From positions 4,568,501-4,632,500 of the forward strand of contig NZ_CP066801.1 in assembly GCF_016598575.1 (NCBI RefSeq): a stretch of 64,000 bases of DNA. Reading direction: 5' to 3'. Position 1 is the stretch's first letter. Every line of letters starts with the position of its first letter. Shown one piece after another: positions 17,442 through 29,988 of this stretch. Under the pieces are notes generated by a model. It saw only the letters and a program-made list of their open reading frames with translations. It ran no database searches and was not told the origin of the DNA. The position numbers and the translations under genes are program-made. This DNA is from Streptomyces sp. HSG2 (lineage in GTDB: Bacteria; Actinomycetota; Actinomycetes; Streptomycetales; Streptomycetaceae).

Positions 17442-18172
17442 CCTGGAGCGAGATGCAACCGCTGCTGACACAGGCCGGCGTGGAGACGCTGATCATGGTC
17501 GGCTGGTCCACGCTCGTCGCCGTCGTGGTCGGGCTGCCCGTCGGTGTCCTGCTCGTGCTGACGGGCCCGGGCGGACTGTTGCGCGTCCCCTTGGCCCATC
17601 GGGTGCTCGGACAACTCGTGAACGTCGGCAGGTCGATGCCGTTCATCATCCTGATGGTCGCCCTGATGGGCTTCACCCGCTGGCTCACCGGCACGACCAT
17701 CGGCAGCACGGCCGCCATCGTGCCGCTCGCCATCGGTGGCATCCCCTTCTTCGCCCGGCTGGTCGAGACGGCCGTCGGCGAGGTGGACCACGGGCTGGTG
17801 GAGGCCGTCCAGTCGATGGGCGCCGGTACCTGGAGCGTGGTCCGCAAGGTCCTCGTCCCCGAGGCACTGCCCTCCCTCGTCGCCGCCACGACGACCACCG
17901 TCGTCGCCCTGATCGGCTACTCCGCCATGGCCGGCGCCGTGGGCGGCGGCGGCCTGGGCGACCTCGCCGTCCGCTACGGGTACCAGCGCTTCGAGACCGG
18001 GCTCATGTGGGTGACCGTCGCGATCCTCGCGGTCGCCATCTCCCTCGTCCAGTACGCCGGCGACCGGACCGCTCGCTCCCTCCGGGCCCGCGCCGCGCGC
18101 CCGAGCCCCCGGGTCGGACGGCGACGGGGGCGCCTCGTGTCCGTCGCGGGGGACGCCGACCCGATTCCCTGA
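17438..18172 (+). CDS. metI: Methionine ABC transporter permease
   Basis: A 244-residue inner-membrane permease with five to six hydrophobic segments. The cytoplasmic coupling loop EAVQSMGAGTWSVVRKVLVPEA is the EAA motif (EAVQSMGAG...LVPEALP) that contacts MetN. GTG 17438 overlaps the metN stop (GTGA), giving translational coupling. A hydrophilic, Arg-rich tail of about 30 residues follows the last segment. Two permeases and two ATPases form the transporter. Confidence 0.94.
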   Translation: MTWSEMQPLLTQAGVETLIMVGWSTLVAVVVGLPVGVLLVLTGPGGLLRVPLAHRVLGQLVNVGRSMPFIILMVALMGFTRWLTGTTIGSTAAIVPLAIGGIPFFARLVETAVGEVDHGLVEAVQSMGAGTWSVVRKVLVPEALPSLVAATTTTVVALIGYSAMAGAVGGGGLGDLAVRYGYQRFETGLMWVTVAILAVAISLVQYAGDRTARSLRARAARPSPRVGRRRGRLVSVAGDADPIP

Positions 18173-18237
18173 ACGCCCCCCAAGATCCCGCGGCATCCTC
18201 AACCAGGCCGCGCCCCACACCGGAAAGGGCACTTTTC

Positions 18238-19065
18238 GTGCGCCACACCACCAAGATCACCACGTCCGTCCTCGCCGCGGCGACCCTGGCCCTCGCGCTC
18301 ACCGCCTGCGGAGCCGATCAGGACCCCACCACCGACACCTCCGGAGCGCTGGTCGTCGCCGCGAGCCCGGCGCCGCACGCCGAGATCCTCGACTTCGTCC
18401 GGGACAACCTCGCGAGCGAGGCGGGACTCGACCTGGAGGTCAAGGAGGTGACGGACTACGTCACCCCGAACACGGCCACCGAGGACGGTTCCGTCGACGC
18501 CAACTTCTTCCAGACCCGGCCCTATCTCGACGACTTCAACGAGAAGAACGGCACCCACATAGTCCCCGTGGTCGACGTCCACCTGGAGCCGCAAGGTCTG
18601 TACTCCAACACGGTGGAGAGCACAGCCGACCTGGACGAGGGCGCGACCGTCGCCATCCCCAACGACACCGTCAACGAGGGCCGGGCCCTGCACCTGCTCG
18701 CCGACGCCGGACTCATCACGCTCGCGGAGGAAGCGGGCACCGACGCCACCCCGTCGGACGTCGCCGACAACCCCAGGAAGCTCCGCTTCGAGGAACTGGA
18801 GGCCGCCTCGGTGCCGCGCTCCCTCGACGACGTCGACGCCGCCGTCGTCAACGGCAACTACGCCCTGGACGCCGACCTCACGCCGACCGAGGACGCGCTC
18901 TTCCTGGAGTCCGCCGAGGGCAACCCCCACACCAACCTCCTCGCCGTCAAGGAAGGCCGGGAGGACGACCCCCGAGTGGTGAAGCTCGCCGAACTGCTGA
19001 CCTCCGAGGAGGTCCGCGGGTTCATCGCCGACCACTACGCCGGGGCCGTTATCCCCGCCTTCTGA
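18238..19065 (+). CDS. metQ: Methionine-binding lipoprotein
   Basis: Substrate-binding subunit of MetNIQ, anchored outside the membrane. The 275-residue precursor has a signal peptide with lipobox LTAC at residues ~19-22. The body matches the NlpA family: VVAASPAPHAEIL, DVHLEPQGLYSNT, VAIPNDTVNEGRALHLL and VNGNYALDA. GTG 18238 follows metI by 65 bases. It completes the operon, which ends at the hairpin at 19085-19116. Confidence 0.95.
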   Translation: MRHTTKITTSVLAAATLALALTACGADQDPTTDTSGALVVAASPAPHAEILDFVRDNLASEAGLDLEVKEVTDYVTPNTATEDGSVDANFFQTRPYLDDFNEKNGTHIVPVVDVHLEPQGLYSNTVESTADLDEGATVAIPNDTVNEGRALHLLADAGLITLAEEAGTDATPSDVADNPRKLRFEELEAASVPRSLDDVDAAVVNGNYALDADLTPTEDALFLESAEGNPHTNLLAVKEGREDDPRVVKLAELLTSEEVRGFIADHYAGAVIPAF

Positions 19066-19084
19066 CCGCCCACGCGGGCACCCG

Positions 19085-19116
19085 CGGGGTCCGTGCCCAC
19101 CACGGCGCGGACCCCG
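19085..19116 (+). terminator. Terminator after metQ
   Basis: CGGGGTCCG and CGGACCCCG form a perfect 9-base stem with a 14-base loop, 19 bases after the metQ stop. No T tract follows. Confidence 0.55.
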
Positions 19117-19222
19117 TGGTGCGTGGCGGTGGTTTCATGCTGCATGCTGGGCAGTTCAGCAGCGCCCGACGGTGTCGACCCCCTCGGGTGCCGACGAGTA
19201 CCGACGGTATACGGAGCGGCGC

Positions 19223-19858
19223 ATGACGAGCACCCTGCCCGACATCTCCATCAGCACGGAGCGGTTGGTGCTGCGCCCCCTCGACGAGGACGACGTGCCG
19301 GCGCTGACCGCGATGATGAACGACGAGCAGGTCACCACCTGGACAGACGTCCCGCGCCCCTTCACCGAGCGGAACGCCCGGACGTGGATCGGCGACGACG
19401 CCCCCGCCCTGCGGGCCTCCGGTCGGGGACTCGACCTCGGCGTGGCCGAGTTCCTCACCCAGCGGTTGGTCGGGATCGTCCGCCTGGGGCACGTCGACTG
19501 GCGGACCCGCTCCACCGAGCTGGGATACATCGTCGCCCCCTGGGCGCGAGGCGAGGGCTACGCGGCCGAGGCCGCCCTGGCCACAGCCCGATGGCTGTTC
19601 CAGGGCCAACGCTTCGAACGCGTCGAACTGCGCACCGCGGCCGGCAACACCGCCTCCCAGCAGGTCGCGCAGAAGATCGGGTGCGTCAGCGAAGGGGTCC
19701 TGCGCAACGCCTGTCTGGCACACGCCCGCGCCGAGGACGGCACCTGGAGCGAGTTGCGCACCGACTTCATCGTCTGGAGCCTGCTGCCGGAGGACCTGGA
19801 CGGGGCGGCCGACCGACCGGTGGAGACCGACTTCGTCTCGTACGGCGACTGGAACTGA
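19223..19858 (+). CDS. GNAT acetyltransferase, RimJ/RimL-like
   Basis: A 211-residue acetyltransferase. It begins STERLVLRPLDEDDVPAL, the usual RimJ/RimL opening, and has TELGYIVAPWARGEGYA for the acetyl-CoA loop and NTASQQVAQKIGCVSEGVLRN typical of ribosomal-protein or small-molecule acetyltransferases. Start is ATG 19223 with GGAG nine bases upstream; an in-frame ATG-like start at 19172 lacks a ribosome site. Substrate not predictable. It lies alone between metQ and cobL. Confidence 0.82.
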   Translation: MTSTLPDISISTERLVLRPLDEDDVPALTAMMNDEQVTTWTDVPRPFTERNARTWIGDDAPALRASGRGLDLGVAEFLTQRLVGIVRLGHVDWRTRSTELGYIVAPWARGEGYAAEAALATARWLFQGQRFERVELRTAAGNTASQQVAQKIGCVSEGVLRNACLAHARAEDGTWSELRTDFIVWSLLPEDLDGAADRPVETDFVSYGDWN

Positions 19859-19967
19859 CGAGGCGGGCGGCGCCCCTCGAACACACGCCGCCCGCACCGG
19901 GTACGCTCACCGTGCCGCCCTACCCGAAGGCGCCGACCACCGGCGAGGATCCTGGAGGCTGACGACG

Positions 19968-21182
19968 ATGGCCGACCGGGTCACGGTGATCGGCTGGGAC
20001 GGTTCGCCGTTGACCGCCTCGGCACGTTCCGCGCTGACCGCCGCCTCCCTCGTGGCCGGCGCGCCGCACCACCTGGCGCTCCCCGAGGTACCGGCCGGCG
20101 CGGAACGGGTCCCCCTGGGCAGTGCCACCCTCGCCGCCCGCAGGATCGCCCGGCACCGGGGCTCCGCCGTGGTCCTCGCCGACGGCGACCCCGGATTCTT
20201 CGGTGTCGTTCGAGCCCTGCGCGCACCCGAGTTCGGCCTGGAGGTCGAGGTCGTACCGGCCGTGTCGTCCGTCGCCGCCGCCTTCGCGCGGGCCGGCATG
20301 CCCTGGGACGACGCGCAGGTCACCGTCGCCCACCCGCGCACGCTGCGCCGGGCGGTCAACGTGTGCCGGGCACACCCCAAGGTCGCCGTCCTCACCACTC
20401 CGGGTGCCGGCCCCGCCGAACTCGGACTCCTCCTGGAGGGCGTCCACCGGACCTTCGTGATCTGCGAGGAACTCGGCACCGACCGCGAACGGGTCAGTGT
20501 CGTCACCTCCGACCGGGCCGCCGATCACACCTGGCGCGATCCCAACGTCGTCGTCGTGGTGGGCGGGTCGGTCGCCCCCGCCGCAACCGGCGCCTCCTGG
20601 ATCGCCGGTCGTGACCCCGCCGTCGGCCCACGCGGCTGGACTCTCCCAGGCGAGGTCCACGGCGCTGATCCCGGAGAAGGGGAGACCGAGGTGCTCAGGA
20701 CAGCTCAACTGGCCCGACTCGGGCCCCGCACCGGCGACCTGGTCTGGGACATCGGGTGTGGCACGGGAGCCTTCACGGTGGAGGCGGCCCGCGCGGGCGC
20801 GGCCGTCATCGCCGTCGACCGGTCCGCCGAGGCGTGCCGGCGGACCGCAGCCGCTGCGCGGGAGCGGGGCGTCCTCATCCAGGTCGTGCGGGGTGCCGCG
20901 CCCCACGTGTTGGAGGGGCTTCCCGAACCCGACGTCGTCCGGGTCGCGGGCGGGGGAGCGGGGGTGGTCTCGGCGGTCGCGGACCGCCGCCCCCAGCGGG
21001 TCGTGGCGCACGCCGTCACCCGCGACGGGGCGGAGGCGATCGGTCGCACGTTGGCCGAGCACGGCTACCGCGTCGCCTGCGAACTGCTCCAGTCCGTCGC
21101 CCTCGACACACGGGACTGGACGGAGGCGCGACGGAGCGTCGCGTTTCTGCTCTGCGGAGCCCTGCCTGCTCGTGCCCGATGA
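19968..21182 (+). CDS. cobL: Precorrin-6Y C5,15-methyltransferase (CbiE-CbiT fusion)
   Basis: Bifunctional corrin ring enzyme that methylates C5 and C15 and decarboxylates the acetate side chain at C12 in aerobic cobalamin synthesis. The 404-residue protein has an N-terminal tetrapyrrole methylase half (VTVIGWDGSPLT, VVLADGDPGFFG, VVPAVSSVAAAFARAG) up to about residue 215. The CbiT half carries the SAM loop DIGCGTGAFTVEAA near residue 261. ATG 19968 has GGAGG just upstream. A TACGCT hexamer at 19902-19907 may be its promoter. It is next to bluB-cobT and cysG, forming a tetrapyrrole region. Confidence 0.94.
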   Translation: MADRVTVIGWDGSPLTASARSALTAASLVAGAPHHLALPEVPAGAERVPLGSATLAARRIARHRGSAVVLADGDPGFFGVVRALRAPEFGLEVEVVPAVSSVAAAFARAGMPWDDAQVTVAHPRTLRRAVNVCRAHPKVAVLTTPGAGPAELGLLLEGVHRTFVICEELGTDRERVSVVTSDRAADHTWRDPNVVVVVGGSVAPAATGASWIAGRDPAVGPRGWTLPGEVHGADPGEGETEVLRTAQLARLGPRTGDLVWDIGCGTGAFTVEAARAGAAVIAVDRSAEACRRTAAAARERGVLIQVVRGAAPHVLEGLPEPDVVRVAGGGAGVVSAVADRRPQRVVAHAVTRDGAEAIGRTLAEHGYRVACELLQSVALDTRDWTEARRSVAFLLCGALPARAR

Positions 21183-21523
21183 TCCGGTCACCGCTGTCGG
21201 CGCGGTAGGCTGACCGATCGTCGTACCGCACTGCGCCGCGCGGTGTTCCTCGGCCGAGCGCCGCAGGACACCACCTCGTTTCGGCCGGTGCGGTAGGGCG
21301 GAACCCGGGGCGCGCGCAGGAGCACGCTCCCCGACGGGCCGACGCGGCCGAACCCCGCGGCGGACCGATGACCGCGAGAACGCCGCTCGACGAGGGCTCG
21401 TCCGCCTCTGCCGCGGGCGGTCGTGCCACCGGGCACGCGCGCTCGTTCTCCACCACGGAGGCGTCGGCGAGCCGTTCCGGCGAGCCGGTCGCGGCGGCAC
21501 CGATCGATGGACGAGGGGTAGGC
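21183..21523 (+). other. Long leader of the bluB-cobT gene
   Basis: A 341-base gap before the chosen cobT start. It has a TAGGCT hexamer at 21206-21211 and an open frame continuous with cobT from 21368, whose predicted residues are low-complexity and not needed. I looked for the conserved core and B12 box of a cobalamin riboswitch and did not recognise them. Confidence 0.4.
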
Positions 21524-25174
<3,651 letters not shown>

Positions 25175-25296
25175 TCCATCCCCGGCCGGCCGGCCCGGTA
25201 CGGGGCGTGCCCCTCCCCGGCGCGGGAGGGGCGGCGCGTCGGGGCGGTGACCGTCGGCGCGGAGACCCGCCCCTGCCGCGCCGGGGAGACCCGGCG

Positions 25297-25302
25297 TAAA
25301 AT
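25297..25302 (+). promoter_or_regulatory. Possible -10 element for cysG
   Basis: TAAAAT is a rare AT-rich hexamer in the 196-base gap before cysG. It would give a leader of about 62 bases. No clear -35 element is seen. Confidence 0.3.
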
Positions 25303-25370
25303 CCGCGGGTCAGGGTCGCTCCAGCGCCGTAGCGTCCGCCGCCACCGCTCGGATCAGGAGCAGTCCGCGT

Positions 25371-26627
25371 ATGGCCGAACACCCCGCCTATCCCGTAGGT
25401 CTCCGCCTGGCCGGTCGCCGAGTGGTCGTGCTCGGTGGTGGGCAGGTGGCCCAGCGCCGTCTCCCCGCCCTCGTCGCGGCGGGCGCGGACATCCACCTGA
25501 TCTCGCCGACGGCCACGCCGTCGGTCGAGGCCATGGCGGACGCCGGTGAGATCGTCTGGGAGCGACGGGGCTACCGGGACGGCGACCTCGCCGAGGCCTG
25601 GTACGTGCTCGTCGCCACCAGTGACCCGGAGGCCAACGTGGCGGCCTCCGCCGAGGCCGAGCGCCGGAGGGTGTGGTGCGTCCGCTCCGACGACGCCGAT
25701 CAGGCCACCGCCTGGACCCCCGCGACCGGACACAGCGAGGGCGTCACGGTCGCCGTGCTGACGACCCGCGCGCGGGTTCGGGATCCTCGGCGCACGGCGG
25801 CCATCCGAGACGCCGTCGTCGAGGGGCTCCGGGACGGCACCCTCCTCGCGCCCCACCAGCGCGACCGGGCCCCGGGCGTGGCCTTGGTCGGCGGCGGCCC
25901 CGGCGACCCCGACCTGATCACCGTCCGCGGGAGGCGCCTGCTCGCGGAGGCCGACGTCGTCATCGCCGACCGTCTCGGTCCACGCGATCTCCTGGACGAA
26001 CTGCCGGCACACGTCGAGGTGATCGACGCGGCGAAGATCCCCTACGGCCGGTTCATGGCCCAGGAGGCCATCAACGCCGCCCTGGTCGAGCACGCCAGGC
26101 GAGGCAGGTTCGTCGTCCGACTCAAGGGGGGCGACCCGTTCGTGTTCGGCCGGGGCATGGAGGAGGTCGAGGCGCTCGCCGCGGCCGGGATCCCGTGCAC
26201 CGTGGTACCCGGCGTCTCCAGCGCGGTCTCCGTGCCGGGCGCCGCCGGGATCCCCGTGACCCATCGCGGTGTGGCCCACGAATTCACGGTCGTCAGCGGC
26301 CATGTCTCCCCCGACGACGAACGGTCCCTGGTGGACTGGCCCTCCATGGCGGGGCTGACCGGCACCCTGGTGATCCTGATGGGTGTCGACAAGATCGGCC
26401 GGATCGCGGAGACGCTCGTCGCGCACGGCAAGTCCCCCGACACCCCGGTGGCGTTCGTGCAGGAGGGGACCACGGCGGGGCAGCGCAGGGTCGACGCCAC
26501 CCTGGGCACGGTCGCCGAGACGGTGCGCACCGCGAACGTGCGACCCCCCGCGGTGATCGTCGTCGGCGCGGTCGTCGAGGCCGGCCCCCCCTCCGGCGGC
26601 GCGCCGGCGCGACCTCCGCGACACTGA
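25371..26627 (+). CDS. cysG: Siroheme synthase-like precorrin-2 dehydrogenase / uroporphyrinogen-III methyltransferase
   Basis: A 418-residue two-domain protein. Residues ~8-150 form an NAD-binding precorrin-2 dehydrogenase (VVVLGGGQVAQRR, HLISPTATPSV). Residues ~165-405 form the SAM-dependent methyltransferase (VGGGPGDPDLITVRG, VIADRLGPRDLL, VRLKGGDPFVFGRG, VTHRGVAHEF). It makes precorrin-2 from uroporphyrinogen III and oxidises it to sirohydrochlorin. Precorrin-2 feeds both siroheme and cobalamin, in keeping with cobL and cobT next door. ATG 25371 has GGAG ten bases upstream. It is shorter than the enterobacterial CysG and may lack its ferrochelatase activity. Confidence 0.93.
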   Translation: MAEHPAYPVGLRLAGRRVVVLGGGQVAQRRLPALVAAGADIHLISPTATPSVEAMADAGEIVWERRGYRDGDLAEAWYVLVATSDPEANVAASAEAERRRVWCVRSDDADQATAWTPATGHSEGVTVAVLTTRARVRDPRRTAAIRDAVVEGLRDGTLLAPHQRDRAPGVALVGGGPGDPDLITVRGRRLLAEADVVIADRLGPRDLLDELPAHVEVIDAAKIPYGRFMAQEAINAALVEHARRGRFVVRLKGGDPFVFGRGMEEVEALAAAGIPCTVVPGVSSAVSVPGAAGIPVTHRGVAHEFTVVSGHVSPDDERSLVDWPSMAGLTGTLVILMGVDKIGRIAETLVAHGKSPDTPVAFVQEGTTAGQRRVDATLGTVAETVRTANVRPPAVIVVGAVVEAGPPSGGAPARPPRH

Positions 26628-26675
26628 CCGATCCGAGCCGATGGCTCCGTTCCAGGGACGAGGCAGCATCACCCC

Positions 26676-27494
26676 GTGGCCGATCTCATCACCGTCGACG
26701 ACCCCGACGATCCACGCCTTTCCGACTACACCGGTCTGACCGACGTCGAGCTGCGTCGCAGACGCGAGCCGGCCGAAGGCCTGTTCATCGCCGAAGGCGA
26801 GAAGGTCATCCGACGGGCCGGGGCAGCCGGCTACGCGATGCGGTCGATGCTGCTCTCGGCCAAGTGGGTCGACGCGATGCGCGACGTGATCGACGAGGCT
26901 CCCGCGCCCGTCTACGCGGTCTCCCCGGAGCTCGCCGAGCGGGTCACCGGCTACCACGTGCATCGCGGCGCCCTCGCGTCCATGCGGCGCAAACCGTTGC
27001 CCGACCCATCCGATCTGCTGCGGACCGCGCGCCGAGTAGCCGTCATGGAGTCCGTCAACGACCACACCAACGTGGGGGCGATCTTCCGTTCGGCCGCGGC
27101 CCTCGGCATGGACGCGGTCCTCCTCTCCCCGAGCTGCGCGGACCCTCTGTACCGGCGCAGCCTCAAGGTCTCCATGGGCGCCGTCCTGTCCGTGCCGTAC
27201 GCCCGCCTCGACATCTGGCCCAAGGGGCTGGAGTGGGTGCGCGCGGCCGGGTTCACGCTGTTGGCCCTCACTCCCGACGGAAAGGCCCGCACGCTCGACG
27301 AGGCCGCGCCCCACCACCTGGAGCGGGTGGCGCTGATGCTCGGCGCGGAGGGGGACGGGCTGTCCAGGCAAGCCCTGGTCGCGGCGGACGAGTGGGTCCG
27401 CGTGCCGATGGCCCACGGTGTCGACTCGCTCAACGTCGGAGCCGCCGCGGCCGTCGCCTTCTACGCGGTCACCGCGGGGCGCCCCACGGGCTGA
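26676..27494 (+). CDS. TrmH/SpoU family RNA 2'-O-methyltransferase
   Basis: A 272-residue SpoU-type methyltransferase with an N-terminal substrate domain (EGLFIAEGEKVIRRA). The knotted SAM-binding domain has motif 1 NDHTNVGAIFRSAAAL, motif 2 LMLGAEGDGLS and motif 3 VRVPMAHGVDSLNVGAA. These methylate ribose in rRNA or tRNA; the exact site is not predictable. Some relatives confer thiopeptide resistance, but nothing here indicates that role. GTG 26676 is the start. Its last 34 bases overlap the end of the convergent kinase gene. Confidence 0.9.
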   Translation: MADLITVDDPDDPRLSDYTGLTDVELRRRREPAEGLFIAEGEKVIRRAGAAGYAMRSMLLSAKWVDAMRDVIDEAPAPVYAVSPELAERVTGYHVHRGALASMRRKPLPDPSDLLRTARRVAVMESVNDHTNVGAIFRSAAALGMDAVLLSPSCADPLYRRSLKVSMGAVLSVPYARLDIWPKGLEWVRAAGFTLLALTPDGKARTLDEAAPHHLERVALMLGAEGDGLSRQALVAADEWVRVPMAHGVDSLNVGAAAAVAFYAVTAGRPTG

Positions 27495-28903
27495 AACGGC
27501 GCGGCGGGCCGTTCGACGCCGAGGCGGTCCTCGGTGACGATCCGAACCGCCGCCGGCCCGTCGGTTCGCTCCCCCTCCAGACTCCGGGCGTCGCGCCGGC
27601 AGCTCTGGGCCAGGGCGATCCCGAGCGCGACGAGAGCGGTCACCACCACGAAGACGAAGAGGCGTTGGCGCAGGAGCCGGGGGTTGGCCGGTCCACGCCA
27701 CGCCCGCGTCGGGCGGGTCGCGCGGTTGCCCGGGGCACCGCCGCGCGAGGTGTGGCCGCCCAGGCCGGGTCGGGTGTTCCGTCCGGTGCCGCCGGGCGTG
27801 GAGCGGGGCGTCGCCGGCGTCGTCCCGTTGCCTCGGCGGCCGGCGCCGTCTTCGAGGGGGGTACTCCGCACGGGCGTGATCCGGCCGCCGCCTCGGGAAG
27901 AGCCTTCCCGGCGACGGGCACGCGGCGACGACGTGCCGGGCGGGCGCGTCCGCCCGGGTGTGGGGCGCGTGTCTCGGTCGCCGCGGGGTCCGGGGGTGCC
28001 ACTCGTCGAGACTCGGACCGATGGCCGGTCGGCCTCCCGGCCACGCTGTGTGGGTGGACGCGCCTCCGTGATGCCCTGGGCCTCCCGTGCCGCGATCTCC
28101 TTCAACCGCAGGGACAGCTGAGGCGTGCCGGGCCGCTCCTGTGGGTCCTTGGCCAGGCAGGCGCGGACGAGGGGGGCCAGCGCGTCGGGCACCCCCCGCA
28201 GTTGCGGTTCCTCGTGCACCACGCGGTAGAGCATCACCTCCGAACTCCCGTGTCCGAAGGGAGAGTCGCCCATCGACGCGTAGGCGAGCGTGGCGCCCAT
28301 CGAGAACACGTCCGTCGCGGGGGTGACGGCCGCCCCGCGGACCTGCTCGGGGGCCAGGAAACCGGGGGAGCCGACGGCGGTGCCGACGTGTGTGAGGGTC
28401 GAGGCGCCCGTGGCCCAGGCGATGCCGAAGTCGATGATCCTCGGCCCCTTGGGGGAGAGCAGGATGTTCGAGGGCTTCAGGTCCCGGTGGACGACTCCGG
28501 CCTCGTGCACGGCCACCAGTCCCTCGAACAGCGCGGCGCCGACCGCGGCGACGTCCGCCGCCGACAGCGGCCCCTCGTCGACCACCTGGTCGTGGAGGGA
28601 GGGGCCCGGGACGTACTGCGTCGCGAACCAGGGGCGGTCCGCCTCCAGGTCGGCGGCGACCAGGCGGGCGGTGCAGCCGCCCCGGATCCGTCGCGCGGCC
28701 GAGACCTCGCGGGCGAACCGTGAGCGGAATTCCTGATCCTCCGCCAGATCCGGGCGGATCACCTTCAGGGCCACCCGCTGCCCTCGCCTGTCCGAGCCGA
28801 GGTAGACCACCCCCATCCCGCCCGCGCCGAGGCGCCGGTGAAGCCTGAACGAGCCGACGACGCGCGGGTCCTCGCGCCTCAGGCGCATCATCGCCATGTC
28901 CAT
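27461..28903 (-). CDS. Membrane-anchored Ser/Thr protein kinase
   Basis: Eukaryotic-type kinase of about 480 residues. The kinase domain runs from GAGGMGVVYLG through VALKVI (ATP lysine), VVHRDLKPSNILL (catalytic loop), IDFGIA (DFG) and APEQVRG to about residue 260. A basic, Pro/Arg/Thr-rich juxtamembrane stretch of ~170 residues follows. One membrane helix (LFVFVVVTALVALGIALA) leads to a short outer tail of ~45 residues with no PASTA repeat. A TAAGCT hexamer at 28941-28936 fits a start at ATG 28903 rather than the GTG at 28933. Its target is unknown. Confidence 0.9.
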   Translation of the reverse strand: MDMAMMRLRREDPRVVGSFRLHRRLGAGGMGVVYLGSDRRGQRVALKVIRPDLAEDQEFRSRFAREVSAARRIRGGCTARLVAADLEADRPWFATQYVPGPSLHDQVVDEGPLSAADVAAVGAALFEGLVAVHEAGVVHRDLKPSNILLSPKGPRIIDFGIAWATGASTLTHVGTAVGSPGFLAPEQVRGAAVTPATDVFSMGATLAYASMGDSPFGHGSSEVMLYRVVHEEPQLRGVPDALAPLVRACLAKDPQERPGTPQLSLRLKEIAAREAQGITEARPPTQRGREADRPSVRVSTSGTPGPRGDRDTRPTPGRTRPPGTSSPRARRREGSSRGGGRITPVRSTPLEDGAGRRGNGTTPATPRSTPGGTGRNTRPGLGGHTSRGGAPGNRATRPTRAWRGPANPRLLRQRLFVFVVVTALVALGIALAQSCRRDARSLEGERTDGPAAVRIVTEDRLGVERPAAPFQPVGRPAVTA

Positions 28904-29724
28904 CCCCGCTGCCCGGTCCCTGTGACGTGGCACAGCTTACGTTTCCCGGGGCGTCGGCGCGCAGAGGCCGCGCCCGCTCGGTGCCGTCGCCCGCCGGGCG
29001 CGCCGCCGCCGCGCCGAGGGCACCGCCGGTGACCGAACGGCGGACGGCGGCGAGGAACGAGTCCCGGATCAACCCCGCGCGGGGGAAGGGTGATTGGTCG
29101 TGACGGAAGGCGACTCCGGCGGGTGGGCCCTCCCGCGCGCGGCCTCGACTCGTTCGAGACGGTAGGCGCGACCGTCTCGCGGCGTCGACCGGGCGCGAAC
29201 CGTGAGGGAAGTCACCGATGTCAGGGTCGCGCCCGCCCGGCCTCCACCCTGGGGAGTACTCCCGGCGGCGCGACTCATCCTCCCGGAGGCCAGGGACGCG
29301 GTACGCGGGCATGACGCCCGACGTCTCGCGGCCCGACTAGATTCGGGATCGAGTGGCGGGCGCGCTCGGCCGGACGGTCGGCGCCCCGCCGCCGGCGGTG
29401 AGCGACTCGGTCCTACGCCGACCGAGTCCGAAGGAGCCGGACCGTACCGCGGTCATCGGCCCCGGGCCGCCGGCGGCCCCGCTCCCGTGTCGCGGCGACA
29501 CGGGAGCGGCGGCCCGTGCGGGCGTCGTCCGCGAGTGTGGTGCCGGGGCGTCGAGCGGCGTCCCGGGCCCGGAAGAGCGGTCCGGGCGGAGCACCCACCC
29601 GAGAACCCCGTGGGGACGGGGGCGCGGCGGACGGCTCGGGTGCCGGCGTGGCTGGGGAGCCGCGCCGGCACCGCGATCCACCGGCACGACAGGGCTCCTG
29701 GAGTAAGACGCCCCTCGACAGCGG
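28904..29724. other. Gene-free, hairpin-rich stretch
   Basis: More than 800 bases with no frame that shows a recognisable protein. It holds several exact inverted repeats: GAGACGGT/ACCGTCTC at 29156-29178, ACTCGGTC/GACCGAGT at 29405-29427, a 16-base palindrome at 29464-29479, and a 12-base stem at 29481-29507. It lies between the kinase gene and the end of the tRNA operon. Confidence 0.5.
29481..29507. repeat. Perfect 12-bp hairpin
   Basis: GCTCCCGTGTCG, a CGG loop and CGACACGGGAGC form a perfect stem. The palindrome GGGCCGCCGGCGGCCC lies one base to the left. No nearby gene explains it. Confidence 0.7.
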
Positions 29725-29725
29725 G

Positions 29726-29758
29726 AAACCCCCGGGTCGGTCACGACATCCGGGGGCC
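29726..29758 (-). terminator. Terminator of the tRNA operon
   Basis: On the minus strand CCCCCGG, a 14-base loop and CCGGGGG are followed by TTTC. It starts about a dozen bases after the last tRNA-Val, the right place to end the Gly-Cys-Val-Val-Val transcript. Confidence 0.65.
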
Positions 29759-29768
29759 TCTCGAAGGG

Positions 29769-29840
29769 TGGACGATACTGGGATTGAACCAGTGACCTCT
29801 TCCGTGTCAGGGAAGCGCTCTCCCGCTGAGCTAATCGTCC
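29769..29840 (-). tRNA. tRNA-Val (GAC), copy 3 of the operon
   Basis: A 72-base tRNA with acceptor GGACGAT/ATCGTCC, discriminator A, D arm TTAGCTCAGCGGGAGAGC and anticodon loop CTGACAC (anticodon GAC). The 3' CCA is not encoded. Identical to the copy at 29989-30060. Confidence 0.97.
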
Positions 29841-29882
29841 TCGCGGCGCCGTCACTCACGGGAGTGGGGCGAGCACGTGGAG

Positions 29883-29954
29883 TGCGCGATACTGGGATTG
29901 AACCAGTGACCTCTTCCGTGTCAGGGAAGCGCTCTCCCGCTGAGCTAATCGCGC
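29883..29954 (-). tRNA. tRNA-Val (GAC), copy 2 of the operon
   Basis: Same body and anticodon GAC as its two neighbours, but the acceptor stem is GCGCGAT/ATCGCGC. The acceptor changes are on both strands, so pairing is kept. CCA is not encoded. Confidence 0.97.
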
Positions 29955-29988
29955 GGGGATCCTCGCGGATCAAGGCCCTGAGGGCCGG

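Noticed and set aside
21183..21523. Possible cobalamin riboswitch before bluB-cobT
   Set aside because: The gap is long enough, but I could not find the conserved core or the B12 box. A covariance model search (Rfam cobalamin) would settle it.
29202..29795. Plus-strand frame of 197 codons next to the tRNA operon
   Set aside because: It runs into the antisense strand of a tRNA gene, has only Arg/Pro/Gly-rich sequence, and crosses strong hairpins.
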